Positions 18,848-27,942 are shown, counted from the first letter of the stretch. The stretch is DNA of 64,000 bases from Kaistia dalseonensis (GCF_030814715.1 NZ_JAUSVO010000001.1:992001-1056000); one strand, 5' to 3'. The notes: generated from the sequence alone by a model not told the origin. Numbers and translations are program-made.

Positions 18848-18869
18848 ATGGCCGGCTCTGGCCGGCCAT
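18848..18869. terminator. Second hairpin between BMP and puuD
   Basis: ATGGCCGG-CTCTGG-CCGGCCAT, a perfect 8-bp stem followed by TTTGC. It may back up the hairpin at 18768 and isolate puuD from the upstream operon. Confidence 0.4.
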
Positions 18870-18928
18870 TTGCATATTCATCGCCATCAGTCCCGTTCAG
18901 GTCGCCTCACCAAGGCTGAAGCAGCTTC

Positions 18929-20110
18929 ATGTCCTCATTCTATGTCGAATGGCTGAACCTCCTGATCCGCTGGTCCCACCTGATCGTGGGCATCGGCTGG
19001 ATCGGCACGTCGTTCTATTTCATCGCGCTCGATCTGAGCCTGAAGAAGCGCGAGAAGATGAACCCCGGCGTCTATGGTACGGCTTGGGAGGTTCATGGCG
19101 GCGGCTTCTACCATGTCGAGAAATACCTCGTCGCGCCGCCGGCGCTGCCGTCTGACCTGATCTGGTACAAATGGGAGGCCTATCTCACCTGGGTCTCCGG
19201 CTTCCTTCTGCTGATCGTGCAGTATTACTGGAACGCCAACACCTTCCTGATCGATCGATCCGTGCTGCCGCTGCTGCCGTCGCAGGCGATCGTGATTTCG
19301 GTGCTGACGCTGGTCGGCGGCTGGCTCATCTACGATCAGCTCTGCAAGTCGCCGATCGGCAAGAACACGCCGCTGCTCGCCGTCTGCCTGTTCGTGCTGA
19401 TCGTCGGCGCAGCCTATCTGCTGACCCATGTCTTCTCGGGACGCGGTGCGCTGATCCATGTCGGTGCCTTTATCGGCACGATCATGGCGGTGAACGTGTT
19501 CGGCATCATCGTCCCGAACCAGAAGAAGATCGTCGCCTCGCTGCTGAAGCACGAGGCGCCCGATCCGCGCCTCGGCGCGATCGGCAAACAGCGCTCGGTG
19601 CACAACAATTACCTGACGCTGCCCGTGCTGCTGATGATGGTGAGCAACCATTATCCCTTCCTGACTGGCCATCCGCAGAGCTGGATCCTCGTCGCCTTCA
19701 TCCTGCTGCTCGGCGGATCGATCCGCCATTTCCTGAACCGCCATGAAGCGCACGATCCGCTGCTCAAATATGTCTGGACCGTGCCCCTGGCGGCGGCCGC
19801 CCTCGGCGTATTGCTGGTGATGACGGCGCCGAAGCCGCTCGATATCGATCCGAGCCTCACGGTCAGCGATGCGCAGGTGCTGACGCTGACGGCCAAGCAC
19901 TGCACCATGTGCCATGCGGCGCGGCCGACCCATGACGGCTTCGACGCGCCGCCAAAGGGCGTGCTGCTGACATCGACGGATCAATTGATCCTGCACAAGG
20001 ACCAGATCATGGCGCAGGCGGTCAACGGAACAGCCATGCCACTCGGCAATGAGACGCACATGACCGAAGAGGACCGCAAGACCCTCGGCGCCTGGCTGCA
20101 GAGCCATTAG
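18929..20110 (+). CDS. puuD: Urate hydroxylase PuuD (membrane urate oxidase with cytochrome c)
   Basis: A 393-residue membrane protein that oxidises urate to 5-hydroxyisourate without making hydrogen peroxide. The N-terminal urate-oxidase domain has about eight membrane helices and begins with WLNLLIRWSHLIVGIGWIGT. The C-terminal periplasmic cytochrome c domain has the haem site CTMCH at 325-329 and a distal methionine region TAMPLGNETHM. Electrons should reach the respiratory chain through the haem. It replaces soluble uricase in many alphaproteobacteria. It lies between xdh/importer genes and uraD-allC, completing the urate branch. Confidence 0.93.
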   Translation: MSSFYVEWLNLLIRWSHLIVGIGWIGTSFYFIALDLSLKKREKMNPGVYGTAWEVHGGGFYHVEKYLVAPPALPSDLIWYKWEAYLTWVSGFLLLIVQYYWNANTFLIDRSVLPLLPSQAIVISVLTLVGGWLIYDQLCKSPIGKNTPLLAVCLFVLIVGAAYLLTHVFSGRGALIHVGAFIGTIMAVNVFGIIVPNQKKIVASLLKHEAPDPRLGAIGKQRSVHNNYLTLPVLLMMVSNHYPFLTGHPQSWILVAFILLLGGSIRHFLNRHEAHDPLLKYVWTVPLAAAALGVLLVMTAPKPLDIDPSLTVSDAQVLTLTAKHCTMCHAARPTHDGFDAPPKGVLLTSTDQLILHKDQIMAQAVNGTAMPLGNETHMTEEDRKTLGAWLQSH

Positions 20111-20170
20111 GCCGCTACCAGCGGCAGGCCGGGGACCCACGCGCTCCAGCCGCCATGTGTCACATCGATC

Positions 20171-20203
20171 CGGGCGGAAAACCGGTTTCCACTTTTCCGC
20201 CCG
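20171..20203. repeat. Palindromic intergenic repeat of Rhizobiales type
   Basis: CGGGCGGAAAA and TTTTCCGCCCG form a perfect 11-bp inverted repeat around the spacer CCGGTTTCCAC. The fuller context GAAAACCGGTTTCCACTTTT followed by CCGATGCTCTAGA resembles a short dispersed palindromic element that I recall from many Rhizobiales genomes. Only this copy is in the window. It sits between puuD and uraD and could act as a transcriptional punctuation hairpin. Confidence 0.6.
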
Positions 20204-20247
20204 ATGCTCTAGACAACGGACCGGGATTTTCAACCGTTCGGGACGTG

Positions 20248-20769
20248 ATGCCAAACCAGCCGCTGACGATCGACGCCGTCAACCGCATGGATGAAGTGGC
20301 CTTCGTGGCGAGCTTCGGGGATATTGCCGAGCACTCGCCATGGGTGGCGCGCGCGGCTTTCGCGGAGGCTCCGTTCGCGGACCACGCGGCGCTGGTGGCG
20401 GCATTTCATCATGCGATCGAATCCGCCCCGCATGACGCGCAACTCGCCCTCCTGCGTGAGCACCCCGATCTCGCCGGCAAGGCGGCGATTGCCGGTACGC
20501 TGGCGCCCGAATCTTACAACGAGCAGACCGGCGCCGGCCTCGATCGCATGACGGCGGAGGAGTTCGCGCTGTTCACCGCGCTCAACAACCGTTATCGCGC
20601 GCGGCACGGCATTCCCTTCATCCGCGCGGTCAAGGGTTCGACCAAGGCGCAGATCATCGCCGCCTTTCAGGAGCGGGTCGAAAACGAGCCGGAGGTCGAG
20701 TTCGCGACCGCGCTGACACAGGTTGGCCGGATCATCCGTTTCCGCCTCGAAGATCGTGTCGCCGCATGA
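20248..20769 (+). CDS. uraD: OHCU decarboxylase
   Basis: A 173-residue 2-oxo-4-hydroxy-4-carboxy-5-ureidoimidazoline decarboxylase. It converts the UraH product to S-allantoin. The catalytic histidine lies in AEHSPWVARAAF, followed by LREHPDLAGKAA and the substrate-contacting NNRYRARHGIPFIRAVKG. The ATG at 20248 is chosen, with GGGA upstream; a frame open from 20155 passes through the palindromic repeat and is not credible as protein. Its end overlaps the next gene by four bases (ATGA). Confidence 0.92.
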   Translation: MPNQPLTIDAVNRMDEVAFVASFGDIAEHSPWVARAAFAEAPFADHAALVAAFHHAIESAPHDAQLALLREHPDLAGKAAIAGTLAPESYNEQTGAGLDRMTAEEFALFTALNNRYRARHGIPFIRAVKGSTKAQIIAAFQERVENEPEVEFATALTQVGRIIRFRLEDRVAA

Positions 20770-22043
20770 CCAGCGAACTGACGACCCGGGCACTCGGCGA
20801 GAAGGCCCAGCGCATGATCGACGCGCTGGCGGCCATCTCGGCCAGCCCCGAGAATCTGACGCGCCTCTATCTGACGCCCGAGCACAAGCGCGCGGCGGAA
20901 CTGGTCGAGGTCTGGATGCGCGAAGCGGGACTTTCCACCCGCATGGACGCGGCCGGCACGATGCGGGGTTCGCTCCCGCCCGGCAAGGCAGGCCGTAGCG
21001 GCAACAAGGCGCTGCTGATCGGCTCCCATATCGACACGGTCATCGATGCCGGCCGCTATGACGGCAATCTCGGCGTCGTGGTCGGCATTCTGGCGGTCGA
21101 GACGCTGAAGGCGAGGGGGGTCGAGCTGCCCTTCGGCCTCGACATTCTCGCTTTCGGCGACGAGGAGGGGGTTCGTTTCCCCGTCACGCTGACCTCGTCG
21201 GCCGTTGTCGCGGGCGTCTTTGACCAGAAGGCGCTCGATGTTGCCGACGAACAGGAGATCACGCTGCGCGACGCTCTCGTCGCCTTTGGCGGCGATCCGA
21301 AGCGGCTGCGCGACGAGGCCTATCAGCGGCCATCCGTGCTCGGCTATCTCGAGGTTCATATCGAACAGGGGCCGGTGCTGGAGCGGGCGAACGAGCCGCT
21401 TGGCGCGGTCACGGCTATTGCGAGCCAGAGCCGCCACCGCATCCGAATCCGCGGCGAAGCCGGCCATGCCGGCACAGTGCCGATGGGCATGCGCCATGAC
21501 GCGCTCACCGCGGCGGCCGAGATCATCCTTGCCGCGGAGGAGATCGCGCGGAAGGACAAGAAGAACTCGCTCGTCGCGACCGTCGGCCACGTCGAGGTGA
21601 TGCCGGGCGCGTCCAATGTCATCCCCGCGGATGTCCGTTTCTCGCTCGATGTCCGCGCCGCCAACGACAAGGCGCGCAAGGAGGCCGTCGAGGCGATCAC
21701 CCTGGTGGCGCGCAAGATCGACAAGCGGCGCCATGTTGTCGTGGGCGTCGAGACGATGCTGGAGAAATCGGTCGCGGAATGCGCGCCGCGCCTGCAGAAG
21801 GCGATCGGCACGGCGGTGACGGCGATCCAGGGCAAGCCGGCGCGGAGCCTGATGTCGGGCGCCGGCCATGACGGGCAATCCATGGTCCATCTCGGCGAGT
21901 TCGGCATGATCTTCGTGCGCTGCCGCGCCGGTATCAGCCATAACCCCAACGAATTCGTCACGATCGACGATATGGGCCTCGCCGTCGAAGCGCTGGTCGG
22001 CACGATCCTCGAGCTGGCCAAACAGGAAACGGCCGGGCGATAG
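20766..22043 (+). CDS. allC: Allantoate amidohydrolase (M20 hydantoinase/carbamoylase family)
   Basis: A 425-residue Zn- or Mn-dependent M20-type amidohydrolase. Metal-binding GSHIDTVIDAGRYDGNLGV lies near residue 80-98, then FGDEEGVRFP, VHIEQGPVLE and a terminal SGAGHDGQSM. The family includes allantoate amidohydrolases, ureidoglycolate amidohydrolases and N-carbamoyl amino-acid hydrolases. Translational coupling to uraD makes allantoate the most likely substrate, giving ureidoglycolate plus ammonia and carbon dioxide. Allantoinase, the step between UraD and this enzyme, is not in the window. Confidence 0.85.
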   Translation: MTSELTTRALGEKAQRMIDALAAISASPENLTRLYLTPEHKRAAELVEVWMREAGLSTRMDAAGTMRGSLPPGKAGRSGNKALLIGSHIDTVIDAGRYDGNLGVVVGILAVETLKARGVELPFGLDILAFGDEEGVRFPVTLTSSAVVAGVFDQKALDVADEQEITLRDALVAFGGDPKRLRDEAYQRPSVLGYLEVHIEQGPVLERANEPLGAVTAIASQSRHRIRIRGEAGHAGTVPMGMRHDALTAAAEIILAAEEIARKDKKNSLVATVGHVEVMPGASNVIPADVRFSLDVRAANDKARKEAVEAITLVARKIDKRRHVVVGVETMLEKSVAECAPRLQKAIGTAVTAIQGKPARSLMSGAGHDGQSMVHLGEFGMIFVRCRAGISHNPNEFVTIDDMGLAVEALVGTILELAKQETAGR

Positions 22044-22095
22044 GGCAGGGCACCTTTCCCGCCCCATCGATTTTCTCGAGGCAGCGCTGGCTTAG

Positions 22096-22596
22096 TTAGC
22101 GCCGCACCGCCAGCACCCTGCCCTCGACACGAATACGATAGGCGAGGAGCGCCAGATTGAGGACGCCAAACAGGGCCGCCAATACGGGCAGGTCGAGGAT
22201 CAGGGGCAGCAGCGGGATCTCGATCGCCACGACGAGGTAGTTCGGGTGGCGCAGCAGGCGATAAGGGCCACGCCTTTGTAGCGGGGCTCCATCGAGCGTG
22301 ATGATCCGCGTGGTCCAGTACGGCCCGAGGCTGGCAATGATCCAGATCCGGAGCAGTTGCAGGACGCCGTAAAGGGCCAGCAGGGGCCAGATGACAGGCG
22401 GGGCAGGGGGCGTCAGCAGGAACAGCGCCACCAGCCAGGACGTGTGCAGGGCAATGAACATCCAGTAATGGTCGCCCCCGACCTCGCGGCCACCGCGCGC
22501 CAACAGGCGCGCGGTGTTGCGACGGGCGTGGACGAGTTCCAGGAGCCGCTGCAGGACGACGGCGCCCAGCAGCAGATAGGCCCATCCGAATGTCAC
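22096..22596 (-). CDS. Isoprenylcysteine carboxyl methyltransferase-like protein
   Basis: A 166-residue membrane methyltransferase of the ICMT family with four to five segments. The SAM-binding signature near residues 110-130 reads RRGPYRLLRHPNYLVVAIE. Its ATG overlaps the stop of the type III polyketide synthase (ATGA). The same gene pair is known from Streptomyces (srsA-srsB), where the ICMT-like enzyme O-methylates the phenolic lipid made by the synthase. By analogy it should methylate a resorcinol, pyrone or related product. It converges with allC. Confidence 0.85.
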   Translation of the reverse strand: MTFGWAYLLLGAVVLQRLLELVHARRNTARLLARGGREVGGDHYWMFIALHTSWLVALFLLTPPAPPVIWPLLALYGVLQLLRIWIIASLGPYWTTRIITLDGAPLQRRGPYRLLRHPNYLVVAIEIPLLPLILDLPVLAALFGVLNLALLAYRIRVEGRVLAVRR

Positions 22597-23723
22597 GAAG
22601 GACGGCTCGCCTGCGCGACATCGACGATCTGGAACGCCGCCGTGAAGCCTGGCCCAAGCGCGGAAAGCAGCAATCGGCCAGACGCGCCACCGCGCAGCAA
22701 TTCATCGAGCACGAAGAGAACAGTCGGCGCCGACATGTTGCCGTTCTCGCGCAGGACCGTTCGTTCGGCGTCGAGCTCGCCCGGCCCGTAGCCGAACACC
22801 TTCTCCAGTTCGTCCATCACCTTCGCGCCGCCGGGATGGCAGCATGGGCGGTCGATGTCGGAACGCGCGAGGCCGTTGCTGGCGAGGAACCCGTCCAGAG
22901 CGGCCGGATAATCGTCGGCGATGATCTGCGGGATGCTCTGCTGGAAGATCACGTCGAGGCCGTTGCTGTCGATGTTCCAGCCCATCACGCCGAGCGTGTC
23001 AGGCCAGCAATGCTCGCCGCTCGCGCCGAGCGTGATCGAAGCGCCGTCACCGGGCGCACCGCTGGTCAGCACGGCCGCTGCCGCGCCATCGCCGAAGAGC
23101 GCACAGGCGACGAGATTGCTCTTCGTCAGGCGATCATAGCGGAAGGCGAGGGAGGACAGCTCGACCACGATCAGCAAGCAGTTCATGCCGGGCCTGGAAC
23201 AAGCCAACTGCGCCGCGCGGGTCAGGCCGAGCACGCCGCCGGCGCAGCCGAGCCCGAAGATCGGGAGGCGGATCACGTCGCGGCGGAACGGCAGCAGGTT
23301 CATCAGCCGCGCATCGATGCTCGGCGTCGATATGCCCGTGGAGCTGACGAAGACGATGGCGTCGATCTCGTCGGCGGCAAGGCCGGATGCCGCGAGCGCA
23401 CGCTCGGCGGATTCCTTGGCGAGCGCCGTCGCATGCTCGACATAGAGCCGCGATTTCTCCTCGAAATCCGCCTGCCCCATGAACCACTCGACCGGCAGGC
23501 AGGAATGCCGCGTGTCGATCGCCGCATTGATGAAGACCTGCTCCAATTGCGGGAAAAAGGGCATTCGCGACGCGAACACATCGCGGGCGCGTTCGAGTGC
23601 GACCTTCTGGGGAACGTGGTTGGGCGGGGTCGCGGTGACCAGGGCACGGATCGACGCGACAGGTGCCGGCGCCGCAAGGGGCGCCGGCTGCCGGACCTGG
23701 TCCGGCAGCACGGTGATTGTCAT
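22593..23723 (-). CDS. Type III polyketide synthase (chalcone/stilbene synthase family)
   Basis: A 376-residue homodimeric ketosynthase that extends an acyl-CoA with malonyl-CoA. The nucleophile is C160 in FGLGCAGGVLGLTRA. The catalytic histidine is in CCHPGGAKVMDEL (residues about 295-307) and the asparagine follows in RENGNMSAPTVLF. The N-terminus is extended by about 25 residues relative to plant enzymes. GAGG precedes the ATG. With the coupled methyltransferase it should make an O-methylated phenolic lipid or alkylpyrone; starter and chain length cannot be read from the sequence. Confidence 0.9.
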   Translation of the reverse strand: MTITVLPDQVRQPAPLAAPAPVASIRALVTATPPNHVPQKVALERARDVFASRMPFFPQLEQVFINAAIDTRHSCLPVEWFMGQADFEEKSRLYVEHATALAKESAERALAASGLAADEIDAIVFVSSTGISTPSIDARLMNLLPFRRDVIRLPIFGLGCAGGVLGLTRAAQLACSRPGMNCLLIVVELSSLAFRYDRLTKSNLVACALFGDGAAAAVLTSGAPGDGASITLGASGEHCWPDTLGVMGWNIDSNGLDVIFQQSIPQIIADDYPAALDGFLASNGLARSDIDRPCCHPGGAKVMDELEKVFGYGPGELDAERTVLRENGNMSAPTVLFVLDELLRGGASGRLLLSALGPGFTAAFQIVDVAQASRPS

Positions 23724-23769
23724 ACGCTATGCCTCAAAGGCTTCGGGAAAAGCACTAGGGTCTGATCCC

Positions 23770-24357
23770 TCAGTCGACCGGCTTGCCGGCGATCGCCGCC
23801 GCGAGCTCTTCATACTGCTCGCATTTGGTGTCGCCGCATAGCTGCTTGACGGTGTCGAGCTCCGCCTTGGCGAGTTCGTACTTGCCCGAGCTCACATAGC
23901 CTTCGCCCAGATATTCATGGGTGTTGATGTTGCGTGGATCGATCGCCAACGCCTGCATGTAATAGCCGATGCCAACATCGGTCTGACCCATCTTGCGGTG
24001 GCTGTAGCCGATATAGGTCAGCACCATCGAATCCTGCTTGTTGTCGACGGCATCGAGGACGTCGAGCGCATCCTGATACTGCCCGGCGAGCGCCATGGCG
24101 CGGCCCTGCTGCAGCAATTCCTTGTCGGTCAATCCGCTCGAGCGCGGCTTGACGCAGCGCTGCACGGCCGTGCTCCAGACGAGACCGTTCTTGCAGGTCG
24201 GGGTCTGGGGCGACTGCATGCCGCTCCCGCCGCCGCTGCTGCTCCCACCGCCACCGCCGCCGCCACTGGAGGCGAGGGCAGGGCCGGCCGCGGCAAGAAG
24301 TCCTGCGAATGCGACCGCGAGGGCCGATCGCGTGGTGCTTTGGAACATGCTAGTCAT
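23770..24357 (-). CDS. Exported TPR protein with Gly/Ser-rich linker
   Basis: A 195-residue protein. Residues 1-27 form a signal peptide (SALAVAFAGLLAAAGPALA). It is followed directly by a low-complexity linker of glycine and serine, then a conserved-looking CKNGLVWSTAVQRCVK segment with two cysteines. The C-terminal half has three tetratricopeptide repeats (GRAMALAGQYQDALDVL, YIGYSHRKMGQTDVGIGYYM, EYLGEGYVSSGKYELAKAEL) and a last cysteine pair in LCGDTKCEQYEEL. The ATG at 24357 has GGAG nine bases upstream. It diverges from the sigma-factor gene and may belong to its stimulon. Function unknown. Confidence 0.75.
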   Translation of the reverse strand: MTSMFQSTTRSALAVAFAGLLAAAGPALASSGGGGGGGSSSGGGSGMQSPQTPTCKNGLVWSTAVQRCVKPRSSGLTDKELLQQGRAMALAGQYQDALDVLDAVDNKQDSMVLTYIGYSHRKMGQTDVGIGYYMQALAIDPRNINTHEYLGEGYVSSGKYELAKAELDTVKQLCGDTKCEQYEELAAAIAGKPVD

Positions 24358-24444
24358 CTTGATAGTCTCCGGCTGGTACCTCCCGCCGGTCGCGGCGGAA
24401 GTCGCACCAAGAACAACCGCACCCGGCGACTTATTCGTTCTTCC

Positions 24445-24990
24445 ATGAACACGAGCAGTCACGAAACAGTGAGGGACGGTCTAGCGACGCATCTCGCCGC
24501 GTTGTGGCGCTATGGGCTCGTCCTCTCCGGCAATCGCGACGTCGCGGAGGATCTGGTCCAGGCGACCTGCCTGCGTGCGCTGGAGCGCCGTTCCCAGTTC
24601 CAGCCCGGGACGCGACTCGATCGCTGGCTGTTCTCCATCCTGCATTCGATCTGGATCAACGAGGTCCGCGCGCGCGTCGTCCGCCAGGGTGCCGGCTTCG
24701 TCGATGCCGAGCTGGCGCTCGTCGTCGATGGCGGGCGCGAGATCGAAACGAATATATTGGCGTCTCAGATGTTAACTGAGATCGGCAGGCTGCCGGAGGC
24801 CCAGCGGGAAACCGTGCTGCTGGTCTATGCGGAAGGCTATTCCTACCGCGAGGCGGCCGACCATCTGAATGTGCCCATCGGCACGATCATGAGCCGGCTC
24901 GCCGTGGCGCGCGAAAAACTCGCGCAAGCCACCGGCGACCGTCCGGCCAAGGAAGAGGACGAGACGCGAGACCGCGATGAACGACGCTGA
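24445..24990 (+). CDS. ECF (sigma-70 family) RNA polymerase sigma factor
   Basis: A 181-residue extracytoplasmic-function sigma factor. Region 2 spans about residues 15-80 with DVAEDLVQATCLRALERRSQ and WLFSILHSIWINEVR. Region 4 (residues about 118-165) has LPEAQRETVLLVYAEGYSYR and an HTH at EAADHLNVPIGTIMSRLAVA. The ATG at 24445 starts the family core; a much longer open frame upstream is the antisense of the TPR gene. It overlaps the anti-sigma gene by 14 bases, the usual arrangement for a sigma/anti-sigma pair. Confidence 0.9.
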   Translation: MNTSSHETVRDGLATHLAALWRYGLVLSGNRDVAEDLVQATCLRALERRSQFQPGTRLDRWLFSILHSIWINEVRARVVRQGAGFVDAELALVVDGGREIETNILASQMLTEIGRLPEAQRETVLLVYAEGYSYREAADHLNVPIGTIMSRLAVAREKLAQATGDRPAKEEDETRDRDERR

Positions 24991-25816
24991 CCGCCATCCC
25001 GACGAGGAACTCGTCGCCTTCCTCGATGATGAGCTCGCCTCGGAAAAGGCGCGCGACATTGTCGACGCGGCGCGAACGGACTCTGATCTCAGGGAGCGTC
25101 TCGCCTTTCTCGATTCCGGCGGGCGCCTGGTGCTGCCTGCGCTCGACGCTATTCTCGACGCCGCACCGCACGAACGGCTGCAAGGCCTGCTCGCAGCGGC
25201 AATTGCACGACAAGCCGATGATCCCGTGCCGATCGTCTCATCCACCGCGACACGGCCGTCGCCCTGGCAGAGGCTCGGCTGGGGGCAGCTCGCGGCGGCC
25301 GCCGCCGTGCTGCTCGTCATCGGTGGCGCCACCGGTGGCCTGATCGCGAGCAATTTCGGGCCCGCCGATCAAACGGAAGTCGTGACGGTGGGGCATGAGA
25401 ACTGGCGGCAGGCCGTGGCCGAATACTGGCTGCTGACGACCGCCGATACGCTCGCCATCGCGCCGACGCCCGACGTCGCGCGTGAGCAACTGGCGCTGGC
25501 GGGCAGGGGGCTCGGACTGGATCTCGACAAGGCCGCGGCGCCCCCGCCTGCCCTCTCGTTTCGCGGCGCGCAACTCTTCGACTTCCAGGGCCGGCCGCTG
25601 ACGCAGATCGCCTATATCGACCCGGATCACGGGCCGATCGCCTATTGCATCATCAAGACCGGTAACCCCAAGGAAACTGGACTCACCGATGAGACGCTGG
25701 ACGGCTTCAACATCGTCCATTGGGCCTCGGGCGGCCATTCGCGGATGCTGATCGGCCGCGCGCCGCCGGAAACGCTGCGCGCCTATGCGGAGCAATTCGC
25801 CGCCAGCGCGGGGTGA
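24977..25816 (+). CDS. Transmembrane anti-sigma factor
   Basis: A 279-residue protein. The N-terminal about 45 residues (HPDEELVAFLDDELASEKAR) are the anti-sigma start seen in FecR/RsiW-like proteins. A single membrane helix at about 110-130 (LAAAAAVLLVIGGATGGLIA) separates it from a periplasmic domain of about 150 residues with two cysteine-free halves. The HxxxCxxC zinc motif of ZAS anti-sigmas is absent, so release is unlikely to be thiol-based and may need proteolysis or ligand binding. The start lies inside the sigma gene, supporting cotranslation. Confidence 0.8.
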   Translation: MNDADRHPDEELVAFLDDELASEKARDIVDAARTDSDLRERLAFLDSGGRLVLPALDAILDAAPHERLQGLLAAAIARQADDPVPIVSSTATRPSPWQRLGWGQLAAAAAVLLVIGGATGGLIASNFGPADQTEVVTVGHENWRQAVAEYWLLTTADTLAIAPTPDVAREQLALAGRGLGLDLDKAAAPPPALSFRGAQLFDFQGRPLTQIAYIDPDHGPIAYCIIKTGNPKETGLTDETLDGFNIVHWASGGHSRMLIGRAPPETLRAYAEQFAASAG

Positions 25817-25852
25817 GGGCGTCTCGGACGACCTCCCCGCCGTCGCCTGGCC

Positions 25853-27181
25853 TCAGACGACCTGGCCGTAGAGATCGTAGGGATCGGCACGTTCGAGCTT
25901 GACGGTGACGATGTCACCGACACGGATCGGCCGGCGCGACGTCACATGCACGCTGCCGTCGATCTCCGGCGCGTCCCAGACGGTACGACCCTTGGCGGAA
26001 AGCCCATTGCTCTCGTCGATGATGACCGGCACGCGGCGGCCGACCTTCTTGGCGAGCCTCTTGGCGCTGATCGCCTGCTGACGCTGCATGAAGCGGTCCC
26101 AGCGGTGCTGCTTGACCTCTTCCGGCACATGCGGGCCGAGATCATTGGCCGGGGCGCCATCGACCGGCTCGAACTTGAAGCAGCCGACGCGATCGAGCTT
26201 CACTTCGTCGAGCCAATCGAGCAGGAACTCGAAATCCTCGTCGGTTTCGCCGGGGAAGCCGACGATGAAGGTCGAGCGCACGGCGAGGTCCGGACAGATC
26301 TCGCGCCACTTATGGATGCGATCCGCCGTCTTTTCCTGATTGCCGGGCCGGCGCATGGCCTTCAGCACGCTCGGGCTCGCATGCTGGAAGGGAATGTCGA
26401 TATAGGGCAGGATCTTGCCCTCGGCCATCAACTCGACCACGGCGTCGACATGAGGGTAGGGGTAGACATAGTGCATGCGCACCCAGGCGCCGAGCTCTCC
26501 CAGAGCCGCCGAGAGGTCAAGGAACTTCGCCCTCACCTCACGGTCGCGCCACAGGCTGGTCGCATATTTCAGGTCGACGCCGTAAGCGCTGGTATCCTGC
26601 GAGATGACGAGCAGCTCCTTGACGCCGGCCTTAACCAGCCGCTCGGCCTCGCGCAGCACGTCGGCGGCGGGACGGCTGACCAGGTCGCCGCGCAGCTTCG
26701 GGATGATGCAGAAGGAGCAGCGATTGTTGCAACCCTCTGAAATCTTGAGATAGGCGTAGTGGCGCGGCGTCAGCTTGATGCCCTGCGGCGGCACGAGATC
26801 GATGAAGGGATCATGCGCCGGAGGCACGGCCGTATGGACCGCGCCGAGCACGCTCTCATATTGCTGCGGGCCGGTAATGGCGAGCACGTTCGGGAAGGCA
26901 TCGCGGATCTGCTCGGGCTCGGCGCCCATGCAGCCCGTCACGATGACCTTGCCGTTCTGCTTCATCGCCGTGCCGATCGCCTCAAGCGATTCCGCCTTGG
27001 CGCTGTCGAGGAAGCCGCAGGTATTGACGATGACGACATCGGCGCCGTCATGGTGGCGCGAAAGTTCGTAACCCTCGGCGCGCAGATGCGTCAGGATGCG
27101 CTCGCTGTCGACGAGCGCCTTGGGGCAACCCAGGCTGACGAAGGAAATGCGCGGGGCGTCGCGAGTGACGGGTTCGGTCAT
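25853..27181 (-). CDS. rimO: Ribosomal protein S12 methylthiotransferase
   Basis: A 442-residue radical-SAM methylthiotransferase that modifies aspartate 88 of ribosomal protein S12. The auxiliary [4Fe-4S] cluster is bound by C19 ([13 protein letters not shown]), C55 (NTCGFLDSA) and C84 (VTGCMG). The SAM cluster is bound by C151, C155 and C158 (CNNRCSFC). A TRAM domain ends the protein ([18 protein letters not shown]). The SLGCPK-LVDSE signature separates RimO from MiaB. The start at 27181 gives the usual length; an ATG at 27217 would add 12 residues. Confidence 0.93.
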   Translation of the reverse strand: MTEPVTRDAPRISFVSLGCPKALVDSERILTHLRAEGYELSRHHDGADVVIVNTCGFLDSAKAESLEAIGTAMKQNGKVIVTGCMGAEPEQIRDAFPNVLAITGPQQYESVLGAVHTAVPPAHDPFIDLVPPQGIKLTPRHYAYLKISEGCNNRCSFCIIPKLRGDLVSRPAADVLREAERLVKAGVKELLVISQDTSAYGVDLKYATSLWRDREVRAKFLDLSAALGELGAWVRMHYVYPYPHVDAVVELMAEGKILPYIDIPFQHASPSVLKAMRRPGNQEKTADRIHKWREICPDLAVRSTFIVGFPGETDEDFEFLLDWLDEVKLDRVGCFKFEPVDGAPANDLGPHVPEEVKQHRWDRFMQRQQAISAKRLAKKVGRRVPVIIDESNGLSAKGRTVWDAPEIDGSVHVTSRRPIRVGDIVTVKLERADPYDLYGQVV

Positions 27182-27384
27182 GTGGTGGCTTTCGATCAGG
27201 TTCGGTGTGCGCGCCATCGGCTCGGGCACTTGTTCGCGCCGCGTGCGATCAACTGGAAATCCGCGCAATGTTGCGCCTATCTGTCCAAGCCGCGTTGTCG
27301 TGTCAATGGGCGGATGAGCTTTGGGCGTCTGGCCAGACGCATCTCGGCGCCTGCACCCGTCGCGCGGGATCGCGCCGTGGCCGG

Positions 27385-27867
27385 CTACCGGGGCATATCG
27401 CCGAGGTCCTGCGCGACCCAGCCCGGCGCGTCCAGCCGCACCGGCGACGGCCCCACCAGCACGGCCAGGCTTGCCTCGAGTCTCGCGAGCTCTTCCGCAC
27501 CGATCCGCTGTTCCCATTCACGGCGCAGCTCTTCAAAGATCGCCTCGCCTTGCCGCATCACCTCAAGACCGAGAGCCGTCACTTGAAGCAGCTTTCGCCG
27601 GGCGTCGTGCGGATCATCGGCCCGCACCACATATCCACGCTCCTGCAGCAGGGCGATGGTCTTGGCAGCCGCCTGTTTCGAGACGGCCAGACGGCGGGCC
27701 AGTTCCGACGCATTGCCGGCGCCCGCAGCAATGGCGCGCATAGCGAAATCATGCGCCGGCCGCACATCGTCATAGCCGCGGCGTGACAGCTCCGCGCTGG
27801 CCGCATCCGCCAACTGGCGGAAGCCTCCGAGAAGAAGCAATGCGAGATCGGCACCCGTTCTGACCAT
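27385..27867 (-). CDS. MarR-family repressor of the adjacent hydrolase
   Basis: A 160-residue MarR-type winged-helix protein. The recognition region is [20 protein letters not shown] near residues 55-75 and the wing is [18 protein letters not shown]. Start at the ATG at 27867. It diverges from an epoxide-hydrolase-like gene. The 121-bp gap holds three copies of a 15-bp palindrome, strongly suggesting that it represses both itself and the hydrolase until a ligand binds. Confidence 0.85.
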   Translation of the reverse strand: MVRTGADLALLLLGGFRQLADAASAELSRRGYDDVRPAHDFAMRAIAAGAGNASELARRLAVSKQAAAKTIALLQERGYVVRADDPHDARRKLLQVTALGLEVMRQGEAIFEELRREWEQRIGAEELARLEASLAVLVGPSPVRLDAPGWVAQDLGDMPR

Positions 27868-27897
27868 GAGCCGACAATAGGAGAGCGGCCCCAGAAT

Positions 27898-27912
27898 GAC
27901 AACCAGGTTGAC
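27898..27912. promoter_or_regulatory. MarR operator candidate 1
   Basis: GACAACCAGGTTGAC, an inverted repeat related to the two copies at 27928 and 27959. Centre at 27905. Confidence 0.65.
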
Positions 27913-27927
27913 TGAATGCTGGACATC

Positions 27928-27942
27928 GACAACCTGATTGTC
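27928..27942. promoter_or_regulatory. MarR operator candidate 2
   Basis: GACAACCTGATTGTC, the same palindrome with centre at 27935, exactly 30 bp from the first copy. Confidence 0.7.

Noticed and set aside
20667-22067. 466-codon minus-strand frame
   Set aside because: Antisense to allC, which carries the M20 metal motifs; no protein family seen.
24358-24444. ECF-type autoregulatory promoter between the TPR and sigma genes
   Set aside because: I looked for GGAAC-N16/17-CGTT; only GAAC..CGTT at the wrong spacing is present, so I do not call it.
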